Under the pieces are notes generated by a model. The model was not told where the DNA came from, searched no databases, and was given only the letters and a program-made list of their open reading frames with translations. Source: Sphingomonas sp. HF-S4 (GTDB lineage Bacteria > Pseudomonadota > Alphaproteobacteria > Sphingomonadales > Sphingomonadaceae). From it: a stretch of DNA of 64,000 nucleotides. The number at the start of each line of letters is the position of its first letter. The first letter of the stretch is position 1. The position numbers and the translations under genes are program-made. The stretch lies in the NCBI RefSeq assembly GCF_032911445.1, contig NZ_JAWJEJ010000001.1, positions 62,001-126,000 on the forward strand. Reading direction: 5' to 3'. This document shows positions 31,871 to 41,098 of the stretch, in pieces.

Positions 31871-32407
31871 CTATCCGTTCTTGGCCCAGCGCGCGGCCGC
31901 GTGCTCGAACGCCAGGAAGATGCGATGGGCGGCGGCCAGCGCGGGTTCGAGCCGGTCCGGGGTGAGGATCGCGTCGATCCGGTCGAGCAGACTGCGCCAC
32001 AAAGCGGGCGGCTGATTCGAATCGAGATAGGCGCGGGGGAAGCCCGTCGGCAGTCCGCGCGCGAGAAAGCGGCCGCCGAGCCGCGAGCCTTCGAGCACGT
32101 AGAGCGCCCCTGCGATGGCGGCGTCATCCCAGCTTTCATCGAAGACGACGGCCGCAGGCTCCTGGCCAGGGCCGCGGAGAAAGGCCAGGTCCTCGCGCAG
32201 CAAGGCGCCGCGCTTGCGCTCTTCCCAGTCGGGAGTCAGCCGCTCGCCGGGAAGCGCGGCTTCGAGCGCCCACACCACTTCGGCATGCGCCGTCAGGAAG
32301 CGGCGGTAGCCGTCCCGATCGGTCAGGTCGAAGCCGGCAAAGGCGGCATCGACCCGATCGTGCGCCGCGGCAGTGCCCTCGCGGAGCGCCTTGTGCGCCG
32401 GGTTCAA
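31871..32407 (-). CDS. Biliverdin-producing heme oxygenase
   Basis: This 178-residue protein has the heme oxygenase fold, with the proximal-His-like segment REGTAAAHDRVDAAF near the N-terminus and LEGSRLGGRFLARGL corresponding to the distal GSxxGG helix. It would convert heme to biliverdin, CO and iron. I propose a TTG start at 32407 that overlaps the purB stop codon (TTGA). The family usually begins six to eight residues before REGTAAAHDR, so a start here is reasonable. No phytochrome is nearby, so iron recovery or phytochrome chromophore supply cannot be told apart. Confidence 0.78.
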   Translation of the reverse strand: MNPAHKALREGTAAAHDRVDAAFAGFDLTDRDGYRRFLTAHAEVVWALEAALPGERLTPDWEERKRGALLREDLAFLRGPGQEPAAVVFDESWDDAAIAGALYVLEGSRLGGRFLARGLPTGFPRAYLDSNQPPALWRSLLDRIDAILTPDRLEPALAAAHRIFLAFEHAAARWAKNG

Positions 32408-33714
32408 GCGAAGACGCGGCCGAAGATCGTGTCGACCTGCTTGAAGTGATAGCCGAGGTCGAACTTGTCCTCGAGCTCGGCCTCGGACAGCGCGGCGGTG
32501 ACTTCGGCATCGGCCTTGAGCAGTTCGAGCAGCGAGAGCTGGCCGTCGCTCTCCCACACCTTCATCGCGTTGCGCTGGACGAGGCGATAGCTGTCCTCGC
32601 GGCTGACACCGGCCTGGGTGAGCGCGAGCAGCACGCGCTGCGAATGGACCAGCCCGCCCATGCGATCGAGATTCTTCTGCATCCGCGCAGGGTATACGAG
32701 CAGCTTGTCCATCACGCCGGTGAGGCGGGCGAGGGCGAAATCGAGCGTGATCGTCGCGTCGGGGCCGATATAGCGCTCGACCGAAGAGTGGCTGATGTCG
32801 CGCTCGTGCCAGAGGGCGACATTCTCCATCGCCGGGATGGTGGCGCTGCGAACCATGCGGGCGAGGCCGGTGAGGTTCTCGGTGAGCACCGGGTTGCGCT
32901 TGTGCGGCATCGCCGACGAGCCCTTCTGACCGGGCGAGAAATACTCTTCCGCCTCGAGCACTTCAGTGCGCTGGAGATGGCGGACTTCGGTGGCGAGGCG
33001 CTCGATCGAGCTGGCGACCACGCCGAGCGTCGCGAAGAACATCGCGTGGCGGTCGCGCGGGATGACCTGGGTCGAAACGGGCTCTACCGACAGGCCGAGC
33101 TTGGCGGCGACATGCGCCTCGACGCGCGGATCGATATTGGCGAAGGTGCCGACCGCGCCCGAGATCGCGCAGGTGGCGATGTCCGCGCGGGCGGCGAGCA
33201 GGCGCTCCTTGTTGCGCTTGAATTCGGCATAGGCCTCGGCGAGCTTGAGGCCGAAGGTCACCGGCTCGGCATGGATGCCGTGGCTGCGGCCGATCGTCGG
33301 GGTGAGCTTGTGCTCATAGGCGCGGCGCTTGAGCACGCCGAGCAGCGTGTCGAGATCGGCGATCAGGATGTCGGCGGCGCGGGCGAGCTGGACCGCAAGG
33401 CACGTGTCGAGCACATCGGAGCTGGTCATGCCCTGGTGCATGAAGCGGGCCTCCTCGCCGACCTGCTCGGCGACCCAGGTGAGGAAGGCGATGACGTCAT
33501 GCTTGGTGACGGCTTCGATCGCGTCGATCGCGGCGACATCGATCGCGGGCTTGGTCGCCCACCAGTCCCACAGCGCCTTGGCCGCCGATTTGGGCACCAC
33601 GCCGAGTTCGGCGAGCGCCTCGGTCGCGTGCGCCTCGATCTCGAACCAGATCGCGAAGCGCGTCTCGGGCGACCAGATGGCGGTCATTTCGGGGCGCGCG
33701 TAACGGGGGACCAT
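32404..33714 (-). CDS. purB: Adenylosuccinate lyase
   Basis: This 436-residue protein is the lyase of purine synthesis, which splits fumarate from SAICAR and adenylosuccinate. The fumarase/aspartase signature [10 protein letters not shown] is present, together with [12 protein letters not shown] and [15 protein letters not shown]. The ATG at 33714 begins [20 protein letters not shown], standard for the family. The heme oxygenase gene overlaps its stop and may be translationally coupled. Confidence 0.96.
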   Translation of the reverse strand: MVPRYARPEMTAIWSPETRFAIWFEIEAHATEALAELGVVPKSAAKALWDWWATKPAIDVAAIDAIEAVTKHDVIAFLTWVAEQVGEEARFMHQGMTSSDVLDTCLAVQLARAADILIADLDTLLGVLKRRAYEHKLTPTIGRSHGIHAEPVTFGLKLAEAYAEFKRNKERLLAARADIATCAISGAVGTFANIDPRVEAHVAAKLGLSVEPVSTQVIPRDRHAMFFATLGVVASSIERLATEVRHLQRTEVLEAEEYFSPGQKGSSAMPHKRNPVLTENLTGLARMVRSATIPAMENVALWHERDISHSSVERYIGPDATITLDFALARLTGVMDKLLVYPARMQKNLDRMGGLVHSQRVLLALTQAGVSREDSYRLVQRNAMKVWESDGQLSLLELLKADAEVTAALSEAELEDKFDLGYHFKQVDTIFGRVFA

Positions 33715-33777
33715 CGGAAGCCTTTCGCTGGGGTGTGGCGGGCCGATAGCAAGCGCGTCCGGGACTTTCCAGCGCCG

Positions 33778-34404
33778 CTATACTTTCCAGCGGAAGCGGC
33801 CGGTGATCGGCCAGTCGAGCAAGGCGTCCTCCTCGCGCGCGCCGCGGCCGATATTGTGGAGGACCAGCGGCGCGCGGGCGCCGATCCGGTCGGAGACGAT
33901 GCCGATATGCGGGGCGTTGCCGCCGACGATCGAGGTGAAGATGTCGCCGGGCTGCCAGCCCTCGCCACCCGGCGGAATCGGCCGTTCGGCGCCCATCCGC
34001 GCGAAGAAGCGGGCGAGATTGGGTACGCGGCGATGATCGATGCTGCGGTCGGGCCGCGCGAGACCCCATTTCTTCGGATAGGCAGCGAACGCCTTGCGCA
34101 TATCGGCATGGACCAGCGCCTGGAGATCGATTCCGAAGGCGTCGCGATAGGCGCGGATCATCACATCGGTGCACACGCCCTTCTCGCGCGGCACGTCGCC
34201 GCCGGGGAAGAGAAGGGAAGTGTACGCGGGGTCATAGCGCAGCGTGACCCCGATCTGGGCTCGGGCGTGCGCTACGAGCTTGCCGGCGCGGTCGTTCCCC
34301 TGCGGGCGGTTTGGTGAGGCGTGGCCGGCGCGGGTACGGAAGGAGCATAGTCCGGCGGTCGTCAGGCCAAGCAAGAATGTGCGGCGCTCCGTCATCATCG
34401 TCAT
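33778..34404 (-). CDS. DUF1287 domain-containing exported protein
   Basis: This 208-residue protein has a Tat-like signal (TERRTFLLGLTTAGLC) and the DUF1287 domain, with GVTLRYDPAYTSLLFPGGDV, KGVCTDVMIRAYRDAFGIDL and GDIFTS near a HIGIVSD segment. DUF1287 proteins are predicted Cys/His-type hydrolases of the NlpC/P60 clan, possibly acting on cell wall. C in GVCTD and H in PHIGIVSD are candidates for catalytic residues. ATG 34404 is used; ATG 34398 and 34395 are alternatives. Confidence 0.8.
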   Translation of the reverse strand: MTMMTERRTFLLGLTTAGLCSFRTRAGHASPNRPQGNDRAGKLVAHARAQIGVTLRYDPAYTSLLFPGGDVPREKGVCTDVMIRAYRDAFGIDLQALVHADMRKAFAAYPKKWGLARPDRSIDHRRVPNLARFFARMGAERPIPPGGEGWQPGDIFTSIVGGNAPHIGIVSDRIGARAPLVLHNIGRGAREEDALLDWPITGRFRWKV

Positions 34405-34601
34405 AGGCTCAACTGCCGTTGCGATTGCGCCACAGCGCAAATGAAATGCGATGAGATGAATTTCAGCAGGGACGAGTCGTGCTCTGCTTCATAGATGTGC
34501 GGAACAACTGTCACAGCCCGGCCGTTTGAATTTCCGAACGATGTCAATTTCATGCCCGGCTCGTCTAGTACAGTCGGAGCAAATCAACAGGAGACAGGAA
34601 G

Positions 34602-35234
34602 ATGTTGAAGACGGTTCTTCTCGCCACCTCTATGCTCGTTGCTGCACCTGCCTTTGCGCAGGAGACCCCGGCACCCGAAACTACGCAGAGCCAGCCGCAG
34701 ACTCCGCCGGCAACCAACCCGACGACTCCGCCGGCGACTGCCGATGACGCGGCGCCGGGCACCCAGGGTTCGGGCACGGTCGAGGAAGCGCCCGCCGCCG
34801 CCCCGGTACCGGCTACCGAGGCCGCACAGCCGACGCCGAGCCAGCCTGCGCCTTCGGCCGAGCCTGCACCGGCCCAGCCCACTACTCCGCCGGCCCAGCC
34901 GGATGCAGCGGCGACCCCCGATACGGCAACGACCGGCACCACGGGTTCGGGCACTACCGCCGCTGCCCAGCCGGCCGCAACGCAGGACCAAGTCGCCCAG
35001 GCAGTGGGTCGCGACTTCGCGACCTATGACAAGGATGCCAATGGCATGCTGAGCGATGTCGAGTTCGGTGCCTGGATGAGCGCACTGCGCAAGACGTCGG
35101 AGCCGGGCTTCGTGCCGGGTTCGGCAGAGGCCAATGTCTGGCTGGGCCAGGCCTTCGCCTCGGCGGATTCGGATAAGAGCAAATCGGTGAACCAGGCCGA
35201 GCTGACGACCTTTCTGACGCCCAAGGCGCAGTAA
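34602..35234 (+). CDS. EF-hand domain-containing exported protein
   Basis: This 210-residue protein has a signal peptide (LLATSMLVAAPAFAQ), a low-complexity Pro/Ala/Thr-rich region (about residues 25-120) and two EF-hand loops near the C-terminus, DKDANGMLSDVEF and ADSDKSKSVNQAEL. These should bind calcium in the periplasm. ATG 34602 has AGGAGACAGGAAG upstream. The linker suggests a protein that spans the peptidoglycan or is flexible. The partner is unknown. Confidence 0.85.
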   Translation: MLKTVLLATSMLVAAPAFAQETPAPETTQSQPQTPPATNPTTPPATADDAAPGTQGSGTVEEAPAAAPVPATEAAQPTPSQPAPSAEPAPAQPTTPPAQPDAAATPDTATTGTTGSGTTAAAQPAATQDQVAQAVGRDFATYDKDANGMLSDVEFGAWMSALRKTSEPGFVPGSAEANVWLGQAFASADSDKSKSVNQAELTTFLTPKAQ

Positions 35235-35262
35235 GCGACACCGCCTTACCCTTACTCCCAAG

Positions 35263-35291
35263 CGGCCGTCGGAACTCGTTTCCGGCGGCCG
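35263..35291. terminator. Bidirectional hairpin between EF-hand and cyclase genes
   Basis: CGGCCGTCGGAA (35263-35274) pairs with TTCCGGCGGCCG (35280-35291), with one mismatch, around CTCGT. It lies between two convergent genes. There is no T run on either side, so it is a weak terminator candidate. Confidence 0.45.
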
Positions 35292-35307
35292 TCTGGCGTC
35301 GATCCCC

Positions 35308-36669
35308 CTAACCGCGTGCGCGGGCTGGCTCGCAAAAGGCAACGTCGTAGACCAGGCGGTTACGGCCCCCGGACTTGGCCATGTAAAGCATCTGGTCGGC
35401 GGCGTTGAGGTTGTTGTCCATCCCCTCGCCGGGCTGAAGGATAGCGGCGCCAAGCGACACGGTGACGTTGATGCTGGTGCCGTCGAAGGCGACCGCCTTC
35501 TCGGCGATCGCCTCTCGGATTGCTTCGCAGCGAACGTAGACCTCTTCGCTGGTACGCCCGGCAAACAGGATCACGAACTCCTCGCCGCCGAACCGCGCAG
35601 TGAGCGTGCCATCTGCGGCGGATCTCTCCGAAAGGACATCGGCGACCATTTGGATGACCTGGTCGCCGGCGTCGTGGCCGTGCGTGTCGTTGACCCTCTT
35701 GAAATGGTCGATGTCGAGGATCGCCACAGATCCTTCGCGCTGGGCATCGCGGAGATTGTCAAACAGTGTGCCGGCGCGTTCGAAGAACGCGCGGCGATTG
35801 TACAGGCCGGTGAGCGGGTCGCGCTCGGCGAGGTAGCGCAAGTGCTTGATCAGGCGGAGCGTGTCGATGTTACTCTCGATCCGGTACTTCACTTCCTCGG
35901 GAATGAACGGCCGGTAGACGAAGTCCGAGGCGCCGGCCTTGAGGAAGGCGGCGGATAGGAACGGGTCCGACGAGGCCGAGATGCCGATCACACGCATCCG
36001 GTCTGATGGGTAGCGCGCCCGGATGCGCTGGGTCAGCTCGTGCCCCTCCATGTCGGACATGAGATGGTCGGTGATCACCAGTTCGATCGAATCGTTGGCG
36101 GCCAGGATATCGAGGGCCTCGGTGCCCGAGCTCGCTTCGAAGATCCGGCAATTCTGCGAGCGGAGCAGGCTGGCCAGCGCGGCGCGCGAGCTTTCCATGT
36201 CATCGACGATCAGCACCGGTGTCGCCATCCCGCCGGTGGTGCGCTGGATCGTCGCGACGATCTGGTCGATGCCGTCGCGCGTGTCCTTGACGAAATAATC
36301 GACGATGTTGGGCGTCGAAAAGCGCGCGCGTGCGCTGCGATTGAGCGTCGCTGTGAACAGGATGGTGGGAACGTCGTGCGCGGCGAGCAGGTCGAGGATC
36401 TCGCCGTCCGGCGCGTCGGGCAGGTTAATTCCCGATACCGCCATGGCCGGACGCTGTTCGGCCAGCGCGGCGGTGGCGTCGGCATAGGTCTTGAACCATT
36501 TGACGTTGATTCCGGTGCGGCGCTCTATCTCGCTGCGCAACAGCATCCCGAGCGCGATCGAATCCTCGATCAGGAACAGGCTGCGCGAGGGGATCGAGAA
36601 TTGGTGCGCGTGTGCCCTGCGGTCGAGTTCTCGGAAGCGGCTCATGCGTGCATGATAGACGGCCGTCAT
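35308..36669 (-). CDS. Diguanylate cyclase with two receiver domains
   Basis: This 453-residue protein has the order REC-REC-GGDEF. The first receiver has a Gly in place of the phospho-acceptor Asp (AVSGINLPDAPDG). The second keeps it (VITDHLMSD). The GGDEF domain has RDPLTGLYNRRAF, AILDIDHFKRVND and the active-site GGEEF in ARFGGEEFVILF, so it should make cyclic di-GMP from two GTP. ATG 36669 is given; ATG 36645 is an alternative and neither has a strong ribosome-binding site. It lies 30 bp downstream of radC on the same strand. Confidence 0.88.
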   Translation of the reverse strand: MTAVYHARMSRFRELDRRAHAHQFSIPSRSLFLIEDSIALGMLLRSEIERRTGINVKWFKTYADATAALAEQRPAMAVSGINLPDAPDGEILDLLAAHDVPTILFTATLNRSARARFSTPNIVDYFVKDTRDGIDQIVATIQRTTGGMATPVLIVDDMESSRAALASLLRSQNCRIFEASSGTEALDILAANDSIELVITDHLMSDMEGHELTQRIRARYPSDRMRVIGISASSDPFLSAAFLKAGASDFVYRPFIPEEVKYRIESNIDTLRLIKHLRYLAERDPLTGLYNRRAFFERAGTLFDNLRDAQREGSVAILDIDHFKRVNDTHGHDAGDQVIQMVADVLSERSAADGTLTARFGGEEFVILFAGRTSEEVYVRCEAIREAIAEKAVAFDGTSINVTVSLGAAILQPGEGMDNNLNAADQMLYMAKSGGRNRLVYDVAFCEPARARG

Positions 36670-36699
36670 GGTTACCGGGAATCGGGGCCCGATTTGGCG

Positions 36700-37380
36700 T
36701 TAGATCAGACCCTGCGCGCGCAGGCTGACATGGCCCTCGGAGCCCATGATGATGTGATCGTGGACGGCGATGCCGAGCCGCTTGCCGGCCTCCGCGACCT
36801 GCCGCGTGATCTCGATGTCGGCGCGGCTGGGGGAGGGGTCGCCAGAGGGGTGGTTGTGGACGAGGATGATTGCCGCCGAGCCCAGGTCGATCGCGCGGCG
36901 GATGACTTCGCGGACATAGACCGGGGCCTCGTCGATCGAACCCTCGTTCATCAGCTCGTCGCGGATCAGCATGTTCTTGCCGTTGAGGTGGAGCACGCGG
37001 ACGCGCTCGATCGCGTGGTGCGCCATGTCGGCGCGGAGATAGTCGAGCAATGCCTGCCAATTGGCGAGGACGGGGCGCTCGGCGACCTGCGCGCGGAGCA
37101 GGCGCAGCGCGGCGGCGTGCGCGGCCTTGAGCGCGGCGGCGCTGGTCTCCCCCATGCCAGAAACGCGGGCGAGTGCTGCAGCATCGGCGGTGAGCAGTCC
37201 GGCGATCCCGCCGAATTCGATGAGCAGCGCCTTGGCGAGCGGCTTGGTATCGCGGCGAGGGATGGCGAGAGCGAGGAGATATTCGATCAGTTCGTGATCG
37301 AGCAAGGCGTCGGGCCCGCCCTCGAACAGGCGCTGTCGCAGCCGGCCACGGTGTCCTGTGTTGTCGGGCTCGACTGCCAT
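36700..37380 (-). CDS. radC: RadC-family (JAB/MPN) protein
   Basis: This 226-residue protein has the RadC N-terminal helix-hairpin-helix-like region (LLTADAAALARVSGMGETSA) and the JAB/MPN metal-binding motif VHNHPSGDPSPSRADIEIT (H-x-H-x7-S-x2-D), which suggests a zinc hydrolase. Despite its name its role in DNA repair is unproven. ATG 37380 begins MAVEPDNTGHRGRLRQRLFE. Confidence 0.93.
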   Translation of the reverse strand: MAVEPDNTGHRGRLRQRLFEGGPDALLDHELIEYLLALAIPRRDTKPLAKALLIEFGGIAGLLTADAAALARVSGMGETSAAALKAAHAAALRLLRAQVAERPVLANWQALLDYLRADMAHHAIERVRVLHLNGKNMLIRDELMNEGSIDEAPVYVREVIRRAIDLGSAAIILVHNHPSGDPSPSRADIEITRQVAEAGKRLGIAVHDHIIMGSEGHVSLRAQGLI

Positions 37381-37426
37381 CGCGTTGGTATAGTTCGGCG
37401 CGCCGCAGAGTGCGAGCCGTGACTAT

Positions 37427-38197
37427 TCAGGAATGCGCCGTCATGACGGCGAGCACCCGATCGGCCTGCTCGACGGGAAGCCGGGAAAGGGACTCGGTGA
37501 GGATCACGCCCGTCCGGCATTGATCGGCTTCGCTGAGCGATTGCGCGGCTGTCCCATCGAGAAAGGCGGCGAGTTGGCGGTCGCTGAGGCCCGCGCGCTT
37601 CATCTGGGCGACCAGCGCTTCGCTGTCGGCCTGGGACAGCGTGTCGAGGTTGCGCCTAGCCGGGGTCCTTTGGCCAGCGGCGATCGCCTCGAACTGGACC
37701 TTGCCGATGTCTGCGAGCAGCTTTTGCAGCTTTGGGGAGGGCGTGCTGCCGGGCTGGATGGTGGAGAAAGTGTATTGCGCACACATTTTCGTCGATTCCG
37801 CCGCAAGCCCGCGCATCAGCGCCGCCTGGCTCGTGCGGAAGGCGGCCAGTTCGGGGGCGGGCGCCAGTGCCAGTTCGCGGACGTGCGCCTTGCGGAACGC
37901 CGTCATTCGATTGAAGCCAAGCAGGTTGAGCGTCGCCGGGCTCGCGCCGGCGCGATATTGCGCGGCCATTTCGGCCTTCAGGGCGGCATAGTCGTTCGGA
38001 AAGTGCTGACGGAAAGCCTGGAACATCGGCCCCATCGCCGGATCATTCTGCACCTGGCTTTCGAACTCCGCCTCGACATTCCCCGGGCGCTTTTCGAATG
38101 CGTCCCAGGCGATCTTGCCCAAGAAAAACCCGGCAACCACGGCGATCAGCGTGCCTAGAATCTTGGCTGTCGATAGATTTCGAACTGAGGCGGCCAT
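37427..38197 (-). CDS. Membrane-anchored hypothetical protein
   Basis: This 256-residue protein has one hydrophobic helix near the N-terminus (ILGTLIAVVAGFFLGKIAWD) and a soluble, Ala-rich helical remainder, with five Met-rich and Gln-rich segments and a CAQYTF motif. It is probably anchored in the inner membrane with the bulk in the periplasm. I used ATG 38197, since AAGGA is correctly spaced for it; ATG 38203 overlaps that sequence. No family is recognised. It is divergent from the ATP synthase operon. Confidence 0.65.
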   Translation of the reverse strand: MAASVRNLSTAKILGTLIAVVAGFFLGKIAWDAFEKRPGNVEAEFESQVQNDPAMGPMFQAFRQHFPNDYAALKAEMAAQYRAGASPATLNLLGFNRMTAFRKAHVRELALAPAPELAAFRTSQAALMRGLAAESTKMCAQYTFSTIQPGSTPSPKLQKLLADIGKVQFEAIAAGQRTPARRNLDTLSQADSEALVAQMKRAGLSDRQLAAFLDGTAAQSLSEADQCRTGVILTESLSRLPVEQADRVLAVMTAHS

Positions 38198-38322
38198 TCG
38201 CATTCCTTCGCTTCGAAGTAGGAAATTGTCGCCGTTGCGGGCGCGCCTGCCTAGCGCGGTATGTGTGCAGCTGTGAAGCGGGGCCGCGGCGCTTGCATGG
38301 AGCACCGGTTAGGGCGCTGGTG

Positions 38323-38351
38323 TTGACTCGGACCCGAGCCCTTCCTAAAGC
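38323..38351 (+). promoter_or_regulatory. Putative promoter of the F0 ATP synthase operon
   Basis: TTGACT (38323-38328) is followed after 17 nt by TAAAGC (38346-38351), about 75 bases before the atpI start. The match to a housekeeping promoter is good. Confidence 0.5.
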
Positions 38352-38424
38352 GCCCCTGCCTTGGCGGGCTCGCCGCTCGGCACATGCGTCTGGCCTGCCG
38401 GAAACGGCTGAACGGGAGAGACAA

Positions 38425-38742
38425 TTGGCCGAGAACGAGCCCGGACTGGACCCCTTGCCCGAGGATGTTCGCCTTAACTCGCTCGACGAGCGACTGAAGC
38501 GAGCCAAATCGGAAGAGGCGATCAGAAGCGGCGCTGTGGATACCAAGGGTGATGCCAGCTATCGCCTCGGGAACCGCGTGCTGGCCGAACTGATCGGATC
38601 GATGGTCGGAGGGGCAGTGATCGGGGGCACCCTCGATTGGCTGCTGGGAACCTCCCCGTGGCTCCTGCTCGTGCTGCTGTTCCTAGGAATAGCGAGTGCT
38701 TTCAGGAACATCATCAGGATTTCGAACCAGCGCTCGAAGTAG
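38425..38742 (+). CDS. atpI: ATP synthase protein I (AtpI-like)
   Basis: This 105-residue protein starts at a TTG preceded by GGGAGAG and reads MAENEPGLDPLPEDVRLNSL with the alternative start counted as Met. It has two predicted membrane helices (LIGSMVGGAVIGGTLDWLLG and PWLLLVLLFLGIASAF), separated by a short loop, and an Asn/Arg tail. AtpI proteins aid assembly of the c-ring and lie at the head of atp operons. The long upstream open frame is spurious. Confidence 0.82.
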   Translation: MAENEPGLDPLPEDVRLNSLDERLKRAKSEEAIRSGAVDTKGDASYRLGNRVLAELIGSMVGGAVIGGTLDWLLGTSPWLLLVLLFLGIASAFRNIIRISNQRSK

Positions 38743-38762
38743 CTCTTCGGGCGCTTTGGCTA

Positions 38763-39563
38763 ATGAACGGATCAACGCGCGTGGCGGCTGAATCAGGCAA
38801 GATCGACCCGATGCACCAGTTCGAGGTGCAGACGATCTGGGACGGCTTCAACATTGCCGGCCATCAGATCGCCTTCACCAACTCGGCGCTGTGGATGTGC
38901 GTCGCGGCGGTCGTGCTCTGGGCATTTATGCTCGGCGGCATGAAGTCCGCAGTCGTCCCCGGCCGCTGGCAGATGCTGGTCGAGAACTTCACCGGCTTCA
39001 TCGACTCGATGCTCGCGGCGAACATCGGCAAGGAAGGCCGCAAGTACCTTCCCTACGTGTTCTCGCTGTTCATGTTCATCCTGTTCGCCAACGTGCTCGG
39101 GCTGCTGCCGCTGGGCCTGGTGGGCATCCACCCGTTCACCTTCACCAGCCACTTCACCGTCACCGGCGTGCTGGCGATCCTGAGCTTCTCGATCGTGCTG
39201 ATCGTCGGTTTCTGGAAGCACGGGCTCCACTTCTTCTCGCTGTTCGTACCGCATGGCACCCCGCTGTGGCTGATCTGGCTGATCCCAGCGATCGAGTTCG
39301 TCTCGTTCATGGTGCGCCCATTCTCGCTGGGCCTGCGACTGTTCGTCGCGATGATCGCCGGGCACATCCTGCTCAAGGTTCTCGCGGGCTTCGTGATCAA
39401 TGCCGGCAATGCCGGGCTGATCCCTGGGCTCGGCGTCGGTATCCCCAGCTTCGTGCTGATGGTCGGCATCTCGGCGCTCGAGATCCTGGTCGCCGGCATC
39501 CAGGCCTATGTCTTTGCGCTGCTCACGTCGCTGTACATCAACGACGCCGAGCATCTGCACTGA
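38763..39563 (+). CDS. atpB: F0 ATP synthase subunit a
   Basis: This 266-residue membrane protein has five or six hydrophobic helices, with the conserved Arg of RPFSLGLRLFVAMIAGHILL that takes part in proton transfer with the c-ring. PMHQFEVQTIWDG near the N-terminus is family-typical. ATG 38763 is given, but GTG 38781 (VAAESGKIDPM) matches relatives at least as well. It sits 20 bases after atpI and precedes atpE. Confidence 0.93.
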   Translation: MNGSTRVAAESGKIDPMHQFEVQTIWDGFNIAGHQIAFTNSALWMCVAAVVLWAFMLGGMKSAVVPGRWQMLVENFTGFIDSMLAANIGKEGRKYLPYVFSLFMFILFANVLGLLPLGLVGIHPFTFTSHFTVTGVLAILSFSIVLIVGFWKHGLHFFSLFVPHGTPLWLIWLIPAIEFVSFMVRPFSLGLRLFVAMIAGHILLKVLAGFVINAGNAGLIPGLGVGIPSFVLMVGISALEILVAGIQAYVFALLTSLYINDAEHLH

Positions 39564-39611
39564 GTTTCATCCGTAAACGTAACCACTGAAATACACGCAG
39601 GAGTGATTTAA

Positions 39612-39839
39612 ATGGACGCAGAAGCAGCAAAGCTCATCGGTGCGGGTCTCGCGGCGATCGGCGCCGGCATGGCCGCCATCGGTGTGGGCACCGTGTTCGG
39701 CAGCTTCCTCGAGGGCGCGCTGCGCAACCCGGGTGCGGCTGACGGCCAGCAGGGCCGCCTGTTCATCGGCTTCGCGGCCGCCGAGCTTCTCGGTCTGCTC
39801 GCGTTCGTCGTCGCGATGATCCTGATCTTCGTCGCGTAA
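39612..39839 (+). CDS. atpE: F0 ATP synthase subunit c
   Basis: This 75-residue hairpin protein has the Gly/Ala-rich first helix ([20 protein letters not shown]), a polar loop [10 protein letters not shown] and a second helix with the proton-carrying Glu in [14 protein letters not shown]. It forms the rotating ring of the F0 motor. Confidence 0.96.
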   Translation: MDAEAAKLIGAGLAAIGAGMAAIGVGTVFGSFLEGALRNPGAADGQQGRLFIGFAAAELLGLLAFVVAMILIFVA

Positions 39840-39893
39840 CGTTTCCGGCCGGGCCGGGGCCTGTGCCCCGGCCTGTTCCTGGATAGGAATCCA

Positions 39894-40385
39894 ATGCCTC
39901 AGATCTCCCAGCTCGCCGAAACCTTCGCGTCCCAGATCTTCTGGCTGCTCGTGACGTTCGGCTTCGTCTTCTTCGTCGTGGGCAAGATCATGCTGCCCAA
40001 GGTGATGTCGACGGTCGATGCGCGCGACGCGTCGGTCGCCGGCGACCTCGCCGCTGCCGAGGCGGCGCGTGCCGCTGCCGACCAGGCCGAGGAGAATTGG
40101 CGGTCTGAGGAAAACGCCGCGCGCGAAGGCGCCCAGAAGCGCATTGCCGAGGCGCGCGCCCAGGGTGCGGCAGCATCGGAGAAGCGGCTTGCTGCGGCGA
40201 CTGCTGAGACCGATGCGCGCATCGCGGCGGCCGAGGCGCAGATCGCCGACGCCAGCGCGGCGGCGAGCGCCGAAATCGAGGCAGTGGCAGCCGAGGCGGC
40301 CCGCGACATCGTCGCGCGCTTCTCGGGCGCCAAGGTAACCGCGGCGGAGGCCAAGAAGGCAGTGAAGGCGGCGCTCAATGGCTGA
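39894..40385 (+). CDS. F0 ATP synthase subunit b'
   Basis: This 163-residue stator protein has an N-terminal membrane helix (QIFWLLVTFGFVFFVVGKIM) and a long Ala-, Glu- and Arg-rich coiled coil that runs to the C-terminus. The presence of two b-type genes, b' then b, is typical of alphaproteobacteria. It overlaps the following b gene by eight bases. Confidence 0.9.
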   Translation: MPQISQLAETFASQIFWLLVTFGFVFFVVGKIMLPKVMSTVDARDASVAGDLAAAEAARAAADQAEENWRSEENAAREGAQKRIAEARAQGAAASEKRLAAATAETDARIAAAEAQIADASAAASAEIEAVAAEAARDIVARFSGAKVTAAEAKKAVKAALNG

Positions 40386-41016
40386 GGCACAGGCACAGAC
40401 GGCCGATCCGGTCGCGCAGAACCTCGCCGACGCCGAGCATGGCGAGGGCATGGCGGTGCCGCACACCGGCACCAAGGCCGTTACGATCGAGCATGGCGGG
40501 CCAAGCGAGACGCATCCCGATCCGTCGCTGTTCGGCGTGCTAGACGCGACCGTCTGGGTGTCGATCGCGATGGCGGTGTTCATCCTGATCCTGATCTGGA
40601 AAAAGGTCCCGGCGCTCATCACCCGTGGGCTCGACAACCAGATCGCGGCGATCCGCACCCGACTCGACGAAGCCAAGGCGCTGCGCGCCGAGGCCGAGGC
40701 GCTGCGCGATGAGTATGCCAAGAAGATTGCCGGCGCCGAGGCGCAGGCCCAGGCGATGCTCTCGCATGCCGACGAGGAGGCCAAGGCCGTCCTCGCCAAG
40801 GCCGAGAGCGATGCTGCCGAACTGACCGCCCGCCGCGCCAAGATGGCCGAAGACAAGATCGCCGCTGCCGAACGCGCCGCGATCCAGGCCGTCCGCACCA
40901 AGGCCGCCGAAGCCGCGACCCGCGCTGCGGCGACGATCATCGCCGAGAAGCATAATGCCGAGGCCGACAAGGCGCTGGTCGACCAGACCATTTCGGGGCT
41001 CGGCCGGCTCAACTGA
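40378..41016 (+). CDS. atpF: F0 ATP synthase subunit b
   Basis: This 212-residue stator subunit has an unusually long soluble N-terminal extension (about 55 residues, with several His and acidic residues), then a membrane helix (VWVSIAMAVFILILIWKKVP) and a coiled coil. It pairs with b' to hold F1. F1 genes are not in this window, as expected for alphaproteobacteria with a separate F0 operon. Confidence 0.9.
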   Translation: MAEAQAQTADPVAQNLADAEHGEGMAVPHTGTKAVTIEHGGPSETHPDPSLFGVLDATVWVSIAMAVFILILIWKKVPALITRGLDNQIAAIRTRLDEAKALRAEAEALRDEYAKKIAGAEAQAQAMLSHADEEAKAVLAKAESDAAELTARRAKMAEDKIAAAERAAIQAVRTKAAEAATRAAATIIAEKHNAEADKALVDQTISGLGRLN

Positions 41017-41098
41017 GCGGGCGCCACACTCCTTCCAGAGATCGTGCAACGCCGATCGCCCTCGTGGCGGTCGGCGTTTGTCGTGCTAGGCTAGAGCG

